Below are positions 20,413 to 31,665 of a DNA stretch of 64,000 nucleotides, in pieces. The position numbers and the translations under genes are program-made. Source of the stretch: Blasia pusilla (Eukaryota; Marchantiophyta; Marchantiopsida; Blasiales); NCBI GenBank assembly GCA_050084515.1, contig CM114272.1:38316001-38380000 (forward strand), read 5' to 3'. The notes under the pieces were generated by a model. It made no database searches. It saw nothing but the letters and a program-made list of their open reading frames with translations, and was not told the DNA's origin. The stretch's first letter is position 1; every line of letters begins with the position of its first letter.

Positions 20413-20972
20413 TGGGTGTAGTATCCAGGGTTTCATCGTAGCACTCCTCGCTACCTCGGGTTCCTCGGACCGTCACGCCTGGTGCAAACCCTCGCTCCAC
20501 GCGATCCGCGACGTCGTGCGCAGATCCGCCAATCGTTGAAGCTCTCAATCGAGGCCCCACATGGCACCTCTCCTCCACGGAATGATCGGCTACCATAACA
20601 CTCCTCTCCATAGAAATGTCAAGAACGGGAGTATCCTCTGCATGGACATGTCCTCAATCAAATCACTAGGCCAAGTGATGGCACTGCTAAATGCTGCTAA
20701 GGTCGCCATCTCTCCTGGCCGTTGCTTGATCACTGCACCTGTGAATCGAACGAGTAATGAGCTAAGGCGCCCATCACGTGACTGCCATCCTGATTTGTAG
20801 GACGCTGACTCCTCCCAGTAATCCAGGGAAAACCCCATCGGGTATAACATCGCTCCACCAACCAAGACGTCGAGGACTCAAAGATCGGGTCGCTATCGCT
20901 TGGCGCGCACCACTGACTCATCTGTAGGATGTCTGGGCAAATCCTCACCACGACCTCCTGTCGGGTGATATA

Positions 20973-21203
20973 CTATGTGGTACTCGCTCCACCCAAGGAT
21001 GTATGTATCCGAAATGGACAACACTCCACATCGGCTCTCGTCAAGCCCAATCCTCTGAATGACGCTTTCCCCAACATCAAGGGTTGCGCTCCTGAATCCA
21101 ACAAGACGCTGCCATGACTAAAAGCTCTACCTCCAGGACTCACCAAGCGGAAGACCTCTCCTCGGTTATCAAAGCAACACAACACCAGGAGAAGCCATGG
21201 CAC
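20973..21203 (-). pseudogene. gypsy-1 aspartic protease
   Basis: The frame carries VLLDSGAQPLMLGKASFRGL, with the Asp-Ser-Gly catalytic triad of retroviral-type proteases, followed by ADVECCPFRIHTSLGGA, the usual flap-to-second-strand spacing. It lies directly after the gag zinc knuckle region and before the methyltransferase. It would cut the polyprotein during particle maturation. The flanking 20420-20970 is open only in short frames; the conserved order suggests a degraded linker. Confidence 0.8.
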
Positions 21204-22049
21204 GCTCTATCGCGGGTCTAGCGGGCATCTCCGCCATCCTAGCAGCTGCAGACTGCCATGAATCTGACGTGGACGGCCCGAGCATCCGCTCCAAGGGCAG
21301 GTCCATCACCTCCTCTGCAATCACCTCTGAACCTGATGTAGGAACTCCAACTCCGCGCTCACATAGTGAAGCGGCCAGCCGAAAAGCCTCGGCGAGCGTT
21401 CCTCCCAACGTCACAACATCGGAAGCAGAAAATAAAGGAGTGCGGTACACAACGGTGGCCGCCCCCAACAACGTGCTCGACACATGCCCCTCCTGAGCAT
21501 CAACAATAGGAGTCGTCCCACTCGCTTCTCCCATCGCCCTCCGTGCTTGCACACCAACAACATTACCAACTCTCCAGGAACTTTGATGAGGACCCATCGA
21601 TGGGGTCCTCATCGCTTCGGACAACGTGAAAGATTGAGGAAGCCTAGTCTGCTCTCGGCTTCCCCTCGCTGTGGATCCAACTCTGGGGTCGCTCCACGCG
21701 TCACAACCACGGGGCGGCCTCCATGTGGGCAACCCCGACATCCATCCAGGATCCTCCAGATCTCTGGCCGCTCCATATGATGTCGATGCCACGGATCCGC
21801 ATCGGGTGACCTCAATGCCATAGCGGCAATCGCTCTCGTAGTTGTTGTATCGAGCGACCATCCCACCACGCCCGGCATCTCCTCGACGCGTCTAGGTGGT
21901 GGTACTCTACCTCCTCCACGGGCACTCCACCACCCTGCCGGGCAACTCCAACTCCTCGTCCCCCAACGGGACCACCTGGAGCACGATCTCTAGGCCCACC
22001 CGGACCGACTACTCGCTCTGGTGCCCTCTCTCGCCCTCGGTCCAGACGT

Positions 22050-22260
22050 AACTCAGGATGTAAACTAAAACACCTGGCGCGTGTATGACCATACCTCTAA
22101 CAATAGTCACACTGATAACCTCCTGGTGCAGCACCATCTCCTCCTCCATGTTGAGGCACACGTCCATGACCCTAACGAGTGCAATCAATCGGCGATGATG
22201 GGCTCCACCACATGACCAACAAGTAATAGTAGGCGGTGGCTGCTTTGAGCGCATATGAAG
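22050..22260 (-). pseudogene. gypsy-1 nucleocapsid zinc knuckles
   Basis: Two CCHC boxes can be read on the minus strand. The first (about 22200) is CWSCGGAHHRR with the last Cys lost to a one-base change. The second (22060-22110) is CDYC, then a stop codon, then RYGHTRARC. The spacing C-x2-C-x3/4-H-x4-C is that of gag nucleocapsid RNA-binding knuckles. A proline- and glycine-rich tail continues to about 21870. Confidence 0.65.
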
Positions 22261-22369
22261 GCGCAGGTCTCTGTGGCACGGCCTCTCGGTATCCTCCCTG
22301 AGCTCGTGGTGCCACAGTCGACCTATCTCGGAGTCCACCTTGCTGCACATGTGGTGTAGACAATCGTGA

Positions 22370-22969
22370 CTACTCTCGCCCAGAACCCATGGTGGCTACG
22401 CTCTCCTCCGCCATGTTGCGCTCAATGTTCTCGGCGGTCCTAAAAACATCTCTCAACGTAGGGGAGGTGTTCATAAGAAGCACCCCCTCCCGCACCCGTG
22501 TCCGCAGGTCCGGTCCAAAGATCGCATACCATGACTGGATAGCCTGAGCCTCTGTCACCCCCTGAGTGACGTTGATCAACCGGCGCAAGCGAGTGTAAGC
22601 CTCACGCAAACTCTCACCCGAGTGCCTCTGGAAGTCATGGATGCTCCACAACTTCTCCGTCTGTACCCTCTAGTAGCTCGCCCTCAACTCAGCAAAGAAC
22701 TCAATCACAGGGTTGAACCTGGGACAAACCCGACTAGACGGTGCAACTGCTCCCGTGCGAGTGACCCCTCCTAAAACGTCACTAGTGGAAGAGGCAGTAG
22801 CCTCTCTTGACTCCTCCTCCTCATCTGGGAACGGCTCCGTCCATGACACATAATGTGGGTCATAGTAGAGCCTCCACGCCTCGATCTCACATGCATATCT
22901 CTGAGAGAACTCATGGTAATCGTCCATGGGCGCCCCCTCTAAATGCTGGAACATACCGTTCCATGTCAA
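22370..22969 (-). pseudogene. gypsy-1 gag capsid-like region
   Basis: Two adjacent open frames separated by a stop at about 22670. The first has WNGMFQHLEGAPMDDYHEFS and an acidic DEEEESREAT linker. The second reads SIHDFQRHSGESLREAYTRL, RRLINVTQGVTEAQAIQSWY and EGVLLMNTSPTLRDVFRTAE. The W/Q..GES..EAY.RL.RL pattern is typical of Ty3/gypsy retrotransposon gag capsid domains. It lies upstream of the zinc knuckles in the expected order. Confidence 0.7.
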
Positions 22970-23531
22970 ATGGGTTGAACTCTCTAGAGTTCTGGCCCAC
23001 TACCGGGAGTCGCACCAACTCCTAAACTCGCTATAAAATCGTGCAACTCAATCGTGCCTCACTGCACTGAAAACCTACGCGGTCCTCTACCCCGGTCGTC
23101 CATCTCGTACGCCCAACTGGTAGGACCACTCACAATGTGTGGCGGTGTGCTCACAAACTCCTCTACACCCTCCCCCTCATCTGACGATGACACAGAAGGA
23201 GGTCGAGGTGGTCCCTCACGTGGAGACCCTCGAAACCTCGCGCCACTCGCGTAAAACCTCTAGAGCTACTCTCGGGTTCACCACCCGCCTCTCAAAGTCC
23301 CGAACAGACTCGTGATGACCCTCGTGCCCCTCTCACCCGATCACTCTGAACCTCGTGAGGAATCCCTCAATCACTTATCCCAAACATGCGGCACTCGATC
23401 TACACTCTCTCTCCCCGAGACGTGTAACGTGCGGCAAATCGACCAGGCTATCATCTCATCGACAACCTACCCTCAACTCCGGACATCCCCACAGGTCTAT
23501 GTCCCCTAAACCACATACATAAATGATACTC

Positions 23532-23997
23532 TCAAAGATCCACACACCCAATATCCCCAAATAAATCCCTTAATCCCTCACACATGCGGGGTAAAGGACC
23601 GAATGGGTAACTGAACATATGTCGATGTCGCTCCTCAAAGAATCGCAAATCTCGCCCCAACTCGATCGTGGAGACAACTCCTCCAATCAGCAAGTCATAC
23701 TCCTCCCGTGATCGATCTTTGCTCAAAACTCCTCGATAGAAAGGTGCGGTCCCAACGGAACGGTGCGGCATTGCAGCGGCACCGAACGGCTCGAACGGCA
23801 CGGCCCTCGATGGTGGGATGCGCACTCGGCGTCATACCCTCCTCAATCAATAATAATCCCACACTCGCTCCACAATGACGGTGCGGCCGCGTCGAGATGG
23901 TGCGGTGGCCACCTGCAAAGACGGGCGGCAATCGGGCGGCGTTGCGGCTACGGGCGTCCGCACGACGATACTTTCGATCGTCGTCGGCGGCTACCAA
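23532..23997 (-). pseudogene. gypsy-1 N-terminal gag region
   Basis: Open frames here (REEYDLLIGGVVSTIELGRD, FFEERHRHMFSYPFGPLPRM) precede the capsid-like region on the same strand. The lineage is not recognised, but position and strand make it the beginning of gag. The exact start codon is uncertain because of frameshifts. Confidence 0.4.
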
Positions 23998-24184
23998 TCA
24001 CAACATAGCATCATGAAATCAAAACTCAAACACCATAACCGAGGTCATCGCCTTCACCTGGTTGATGAAGAAAGCTGCGATGAGCGTGGCGGCCAAAACA
24101 AAGTACGTGGTGGCGGCGCAAGTCAAGGAATCAACGAACGTCATGGAAGACCCTCCACTCCGTAATGGCGGCAATGGCACCCAA

Positions 24185-24330
24185 AGGGTGGACAATGGAC
24201 GGTGGACCCTTGACAGTGACGGTTGACCGCTGATGGTGACGGCCGACCGATGACGGTGACGGTTGACCGTTGATTGTGATGGTTGACCGTTGATGGTGAT
24301 GGTTTACCGTCGACCGTTGACGGTGACTAT
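24185..24330 (-). repeat. minisatellite in the gypsy-1 leader
   Basis: About six imperfect units of 21-22 bp built on GGTTGACCGTTGATGGTGAC (plus-strand reading), with variants GGCCGACCGATGACGG and GTCGACCGTTGACGG. It lies between the 5' LTR and gag. Confidence 0.75.
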
Positions 24331-24921
24331 GATGGCGACAGCCGCCGCCGGTGTGGCGGCTGATTTAGGGTTTGCACGATTTAACCCTAAAAATCGCCTA
24401 GCAATGGCAGCTTTACAAGATTGCCCATAACTTTTTGCTCGCAACTCCAAATTGTGCACTGTTTGTTGCACAGCGTGCACAGCTTCACGATCTACGCTAT
24501 CATCAAAAAATATTTAAAATCGGACATTTCAGTAAAAACTTACGGGGACTGTCGTAAAGCCCAATGTCCCTTTCTCCTACACAAAATTCTACAGCGCTCC
24601 CGCGCTGATTTCTCCCAACGAAAATGTAACATCTATAAAAATACATATCAGCAAGCTACATGGTGCTCCCGAGAGCACCAGCATGGGGCAACCCGCCCCC
24701 ATACTCAATCCCTATCAGAAATTGGGCAGCGCTTCCGCGCGCCACTCTTCCACACGAAAAATCGGCAAATGCAAAGAGTAATGAAAGCAGCCCTTGCTCC
24801 GGTGAGCACTCCCATGAGCCGCTGAACGGGGAACACGGTCCCCAACCTGCAAAAACAGCGAGTGACCAGCGAGCTCCCCCATGAAGCTCTCTCACTCTCT
24901 CATTCTCTCATTCTCTCTTTG
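24331..24921 (-). other. gypsy-1 leader between 5' LTR and minisatellite
   Basis: Non-coding. A short complementary pair GGTGCTCCCGAGAGCACC occurs at 24661-24678, and CT-rich repeats (CTCATTCTCTCATTCTCTC) adjoin the LTR. I do not recognise a tRNA primer site next to the LTR; the base after the core (element orientation CAAAGAGAGAATGAG) does not resemble the usual Met primer. Confidence 0.5.
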
Positions 24922-25435
24922 TAAAGTAAGATCCAATCTCTCTCTCCACCATCTCACACCATAGCTCTCAAAGGTGTGCACTCTCTCTCATGTCAAACCA
25001 AACCCACTCTCCTAATGAGAGGCTTGGGTTACACTCACAAGGCAAGGTACCATAGCTCCGCCGCCTCATGCCAAGAGGTTCAACAAAGAGAGAATGAGCT
25101 CTCAAGCTCTCTCTCCTTGAGGTATACCCCTATCCTCTCCCAAGCTCTCTCCATGGTAACCTATTCTCCCAAGTCACGTCCTTGGCTCTTGACCTGATGT
25201 AGGAGGTCAAGGGTCACTTACCAAAAATAGTAAGTCGATCATATACTCAAAATGGTACTTATCTAAAATAGTAAGTTCCTCAATATGGCTCCAAATGAGC
25301 CGAAACGAAGGGGAAACCTGATATCTCAGGTTTCCAAGGGCCTTAGCAGGTCACCCTCGACCTAGTCGGCGTGTCCTCCACTACTCATGAAGGCGCTCTT
25401 TTAGATCCCACCGATCTATCCTAAAAGACGTGACA
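24922..25435 (-). repeat. gypsy-1 5' LTR core (514 bp)
   Basis: The reverse complement starts TGTCACGTCTTTTAGGATAG directly after the CCCAT duplication and ends ...CTTACTTTACA, giving TG..CA ends. Neither X segment is present here, in contrast to the 3' end. Confidence 0.9.
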
Positions 25436-25469
25436 CCCATCAATCATGCTTCTTTAGCAATTTTCTACA

Positions 25470-25995
25470 AAAGCATCCATATATGAAGTCAATTGATGCT
25501 TATGAGATGTACGAGTTAAAAATGATAGATAATGTAAAATTTTACTTGCAAGTGTAGAATTTTTGGATGCCCGTATGATGAATGGGTTAGAAATGATATA
25601 TGATTGAAAATTATAATTTTCAGTATGATAGTATAAAATTTATGACCAAAACCAACTTGATAGAACTCGAGAGATCCAAGTGAAGTCTGTTGATTGAGAG
25701 TGCTAGATGTAAGAAGGAGATATGTTAAAATCAAGACAACACTCTTCCATAAAAGTATAGATTTCACCCCAAAGTTTTCAAATTGAAAGTTGGAAGCTGT
25801 TCAGGGAGGGAAATCAAGCAAAAAATATGCATTCACTTATAGGTACATATGCAGAGCACACACTCGAGGATAGATGTCCATATTCTAGGCCAAACTCAAA
25901 TTTGGCGTGCAAATATATGTCACCACACAATCCACACACTTGAACACATCTACTCAACAAACAACATTGATCTTCCCAACACATGGGTAGATCCT
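25470..25995. other. no recognised feature
   Basis: AT-rich flank of copia-1. I could not identify a target duplication for copia-1 when comparing this with the bases before 10558. Confidence 0.45.
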
Positions 25996-27520
25996 TATAC
26001 ATAAAAAATATACTCATGCATGTATACCAAGACCATACCATTGATCCATGTAATATCGTAGAAGTTAATAATTATAATCTTTTTATCGAATATTATCTAA
26101 TTTGTTCCCCAAGATGATTACAGTTGTCTCAAAAGAGAGATAATTTATGAAAGAGCTCAAGAATCACAAATTCTTTTCAAAATGAACAAAGACAACTTCT
26201 TTTAGTATAAAAAATATTTTCCCTTAAGGTATCTTCTCAAGTAGATTAGTTATAGGAATTCTTATCACTTGAATATGGAGTAAACAAGAAAGAATCTCCA
26301 TGAGAACACAGTGAGTAGACGGCTCTCCCTACTATCGGAACTCAATCCATCCTCGCAGGTTACTCTCTGTCTAATAGATTTCATATATCTCCCTCATTGT
26401 CTATTCCTTCTTTCTAAAATTCAAAGCCAAGCCTTTCTTCTCTCTACAGTCCCAATAAGATCAATCATACTCCTCTGCACGTCAAAATGAAAAAAGAGAA
26501 AACATTCTTGTCCATCAAAGACACGAGGGAACTCAATACAAATATAAACTTGAGAGGGTACTCTCTTAAGCCCGTACCATTCCTATAGCATAAGGTCTTA
26601 TTCACAAGAATGATGTTCAGAGCTATGCTGATGTCTCTTAAACATTAGATTCGGCCAAGGGCGTTCTTGGGATATGAAATGCTTCTTCATACTTAGAGCT
26701 CTTTTAAAAAGATTTCTAATTACCTAATCTACCTCTACTTTTCTTCTCTTCTTCATCCCAATGAATCCTCCAAACATAACTCTTGTACCCGCTCTAGTGT
26801 TCCCTCAATTGGTGCATCTCTTCCGGATCCCATCCTAACTACTCTAACTGTATGTCTTTTGGATCTCAGGCAGTCTTCTTCACGAAGTAGTTCCGGTCTT
26901 CAAGAATAAAATCTCTCTTCTTCTTCTCTTGTCTTCAATCAAATGTCTTCGTTGGCTGATCTTTGTTACGAAGACATATTATCTTACTCTTCTTTCTTTC
27001 TGACTCCGTTTTCCTTTGTGAAGTGCAAAGTCCCTTCAAGTCTTTGTCTTCGTTCTTTATCGGTCTTCCTTACTTCATGAAGCATTCTCACTTTCTCTTC
27101 TTCGTGACTTAACCTTTCCAGTTTTTGTTTTGATCCCAAAGTCCATACACCCAAAAGTTCTACTTCTACAAGACAAATCCTCATTCTTCCAGAACTCTTC
27201 ATCTTCTCATAGGAGCTCCACTCAAATTATTCCAATATTACCCCAATATATTACTCCAATTTTTTTCTCCATTATTATTATGTACATATCGTCACAAAAC
27301 TAGGTCTCCGCTCTTTGTTCACGAAGACTTCTTCCTAATTCTCTACCAAAATATACATAAGTGCAAAAATTTCAAAAAAAGTGGGTATCACAACCTCGTA
27401 ATTGGCAATTGGGTCTCATGACTCCATGTCATGAGACCCAATTGGGATATACCCTCTACACATATGGGATATATCCATTGTTTAGTGGGAGCCATATCAA
27501 GAGGGGTGTGTCATGCATAT
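25996..27520. repeat. unclassified repeat U, copy A
   Basis: Collinear with copy B (27840-29220). Shared landmarks in order: ATATACTCATGCATGTATACC (26005; 27852), CGGAACTCAATCC followed by GGCAGGTTACTCTCTGTC (26335; 28267), CAGCATAAGG-type words, TTCTTCGTG-rich tracts, GTGGGTATCA (27382; 29152) and GGGATATATCCATTG (27464). It is diverged, non-coding and rich in CTTCGT words. The class is unknown. Confidence 0.5.
27406..27444. repeat. 16-bp perfect hairpin in repeat U
   Basis: The arms CAATTGGGTCTCATGA (27406-27421) and its exact reverse complement (27429-27444) flank the 7-nt loop CTCCATG. A related single-arm sequence CAATTGGGCCTCCTAACTC occurs at 27903, so the second arm is probably new. 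Confidence 0.85.
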
Positions 27521-27524
27521 AGAC

Positions 27525-27826
27525 CAAGGTTGCATGTGGACAAAGTCCGTGTCCATGGACTTATGTCCATCCTATGGAAGAAACGCACAAGTCTTTCCTT
27601 AGAACGGACATGGACGGAAAAGTCTAGACATGTCTATGGACATGGGTTCCAAGATGTGGGACCCACACTTTATAGGCCATGATGGAAGGCAAGGCAAGGA
27701 TGAGAGGAGCAATGAGGGAGGAGGGACTGGAGGTGGAGGGAGGAAGAAATCAGGGAGTATGGAACATGAAGGCAAGTAAGGGGAATGAGAAAGAAGGAAA
27801 AGGTGGGGCCCATATGGATAAGTCAT
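27525..27826. mobile_element. MITE-1 copy 2 (interior inverted relative to its left end)
   Basis: It begins CAAGGTTGCATGTGGACAAA exactly like the left end of the copy at 12024. After about 60 bp the interior matches the reverse complement of copy 1 (ATGGAAGGCAAGGCAAGGATG, GGAGGGAGGAAGAAAT, GGGGCCCATATGGA). The opposite terminal repeat is missing; homology stops near 27826. Confidence 0.65.
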
Positions 27827-27839
27827 AATCATCCTAATT

Positions 27840-29220
27840 TACACATACAAAAATATACTCATGCATGTATACCTAGACCACACGATCGGCCTCGTAATTT
27901 GCAATTGGGCCTCCTAACTCTATATAGCACACATCACATCAACACGGTCTCCTCTACTATCCTTTACACATCAGGGACTGTAATGTCCAAGTGCTTCTTA
28001 TTTACAGTCATTTGTAGAGTTCGATCCCCAAGAGGATCATTGTTGGATGAAAAGAGAGGATAAAGTGATTATTATGTTGTAAAAGTAGTGTGGTTGATTA
28101 TGTAATTCAAATGTAGCATTCCAGTAACATCTTCCGATCTTTCTTAGTACCCATGTTTTCTTCTTCAATTCTCTCTAGTGGAATTTAAAGTACGCTCAGC
28201 CAAATTTTTCTCTCGACATCTCGGAACCTCACAAAGATCTCAAGAATAAAGTTGGCTTCTCCTACTTTCGGAACTCAATCCGTCTTGGCAGGTTACTCTC
28301 TGTCAAACAGATTTCATAAAACTCTATGTGGATTATTCCATTGATGAGAAAGGTTCGCCTGATTCACTCTTCACTATGCAGACCCAAAAAGAATACTCAG
28401 ACATAAGCATCGTACATCAGAATGAATGAATGATTGCTTTACTATTCCATCAAGAATGGGAAGACTTCAAAGTGTATACAAGCTCGAGAGGATACTACTC
28501 TCTTGCTCGGACCATTTCTACAGCATAAGGACTTCATGAGCGAATGATAATTGTAGCTTCTGTCTTGTTTCTTGAATATTCTTGAGAGTAGGAGCGTTTC
28601 TAAGATCCAAACCGTTCTTGATGAAGTTGGTGTCTCTTAAATATTTGTAACTACCTAGATCTATGGTGTGCGTTCCTTTTCCGATGATCCCTAGGAATCC
28701 GGAGAACAAAATTGTCCTAAGTGTCTATCTGATACAAAGGGTTGCGCTTCTTCCTAGGCTAACTGTTTTAACTATGTGCCGGTTTGAATCACAATCATAG
28801 TGAGCTTCGCTGCGCTGAATTTCCGGAGGACGAAGCTCTTCATTCTTCATTCTCTTCGTGCTTCGTTCTTCGTGCTTCGTTCTTCATGCTTTGCTTAAGA
28901 GCAAAGTACTTCGTGTACAGAGCTTCGTTGAGCTTCGCTAAGCTTCACTAAGCTTCTTTATACTTCGTTACTGCTTTTGATTCTCCTCTAAGGCAAATCC
29001 TTGATCTTCCATCTCTCTGCCTTGTCTTAGGAGCTTCGTGATTCACTTAAATCTTACTCGTTCTTCTCCTTAATTGCATATAATAATCAAAACCATAATG
29101 TACAAGAGTCTTTGTTTAATAAAAAGATACATTTCTTCCGAAGTACAAAATTGTGGGTATCAAAGGGACATATCCATGGTCATGTGGGAACCGTGTTAGG
29201 GAGGGGATGTCGTGTGAATA
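27840..29220. repeat. unclassified repeat U, copy B
   Basis: The second direct copy of the unit described at 25996. Between 28840 and 28960 it carries many CTTCGTTCTTCGTGCTTCG words. No convincing open frame. Spacing and orientation would fit a tandem duplication or two LTR-like copies of one element, but the ends are not sharp. Confidence 0.45.
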
Positions 29221-29469
29221 CACATCGTTGCCAACATATATTGACTGTCATGCACATAAATCTAAGATTCATCTAATTATGAGTCCTAACACAGCTACAC
29301 ATGTACGCCTGGAGAACCTTGATTTAAAATATGAAATTGAGAAAATCCGCAATCAACTAAGTCTCATCCAAGTATCCCCTCAATTATATACTTTGCGGTA
29401 GTAGTAAGAGAAAATCTGCAATAAACTCTCAATGTGTGATCTTATATTAATCTTATCGAGTCTAACAAG

Positions 29470-29812
29470 CTTATAGGGAAGCTTGCTAGATGAGCACTCT
29501 TATTGTAGGAGTACGATTTTCAGGTTGCCCATCGCCTAGGATATCTGAACAAAGATGCGGATGGGTTAAGTCGTAACCCATCCACAAGCTAGAGCGATGA
29601 GATTGGAGCTAGGTGGCATGGTCAGAGTGATGAGGAGATGGTGTCAGATAGGCACGCATTTGCCTATTTGTGTTTGTTGGCTATGTCAGGTCAACATGAG
29701 GCATCCACTCCAAGAGGGAGGTTGGATGGTGGATCCTTACAGCCACATTCTAGTGAGGAGTCAACAGGGACTCAAGACATCCACAATGATGAGATAGTAT
29801 TGGAGTACCTAC
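29470..29812 (+). pseudogene. gypsy-B: RNase H-integrase tether fragment
   Basis: A short frame reads EYDFQVAHRLGYLNKDADGL then SRNPSTS and ARWHGQSDEEMVSDRHAF. It is collinear with gypsy-1 at 17600-17760 (EYDFQVVHRPGTLNQGADGL, ARWHGESDEESVPGWHAS). It is cut on the right by a CACTA-like terminus and is diverged from gypsy-1. Confidence 0.75.
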
Positions 29813-29814
29813 AT

Positions 29815-29960
29815 TCACTAGTAGAAAAGTGGCTATTTTAAACCCGATGGTTTGTGACTCATGTTACTAAGAGTCATAAGAACTACTAATAATTACTCTA
29901 CAACCAATCAAGTGACTCGTTTATCACTCATATTATTGTGGAGTCATAATTACTTGAGTA
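29815..29960 (+). mobile_element. possible CACTA element terminus
   Basis: CACTAGTAGAAAAGTGGC at 29815 matches the usual start of plant CACTA (En/Spm) inverted repeats and interrupts the gypsy-B frame. Beyond it are short repeated GACTCAT, GAGTCATAA and GTGACTC words, like the subterminal repeats of that superfamily. No opposite terminus was found, so it may be a truncated end. Confidence 0.45.
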
Positions 29961-31514
<1,554 letters not shown>

Positions 31515-31665
31515 ATGGCTAACACCTGAGCTATTCTTCACGTTCAGTAGCCTAGATTCACCTTCTAAAGCTGCTCCACTGGTGTGTAACATATCTTGGG
31601 GAACTCGATCACGTAAGATAGATAGTGTTGTAACGAGCTTATTGATCGAGACCGGAAAGTTCAAA
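31515..31665 (+). pseudogene. LINE-B fragment (C-terminal part)
   Basis: A short frame gives LTPELFFTFSSLDSPSKAAP and SWGTRSRKIDSVVTSLLIET, parallel to ELFNTLSSVHSLPKAAALES and YWGSQSVKVDGVVKSFLVAT in copy 1. It is more diverged than the other copies. Confidence 0.6.

Larger units (their letters stand above)
15144..25435 (-). mobile_element. gypsy-1: Ty3/gypsy retrotransposon with DNA methyltransferase and PHD finger
   Basis: Minus-strand order: 5' LTR (24922-25435), leader, gag (about 23997-22370), two zinc knuckles, protease (21203-20973), C5-DNA methyltransferase (20412-19446), reverse transcriptase (18991-18206), RNase H, integrase, PHD finger (to 16095), polypurine tract, then X segment, LTR core and X segment (15913-15144). 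The order of reverse transcriptase, RNase H and integrase defines Ty3/gypsy. A five-base CCCAT direct repeat flanks the element (15140-15144 and 25436-25440). The two LTR cores, 514 bp each, differ at about five positions. The coding frames are nevertheless broken many times, so this copy is not autonomous as sequenced. Confidence 0.9.
10558..25469 (+). mobile_element. copia-1: decayed Ty1/copia element hosting a MITE and a whole gypsy element
   Basis: Order on the plus strand: rearranged 5' LTR, gag, zinc knuckle, GAG-pre-integrase region, integrase, reverse transcriptase, RNase H, 3' LTR. This is the copia order, with integrase before polymerase, and it is collinear with copia-2. About 4.6 kb of the span is copia sequence. 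The rest is a 335-bp MITE (12024-12358) and gypsy-1 (15144-25435), which splits the 3' LTR. Many stops and frameshifts, a missing protease site and a 5' deletion make it inactive. Confidence 0.85.

Noticed and set aside
24170-24330. CRISPR-like array
   Set aside because: The units are contiguous imperfect minisatellite repeats without unique spacers, in a plant retrotransposon leader.
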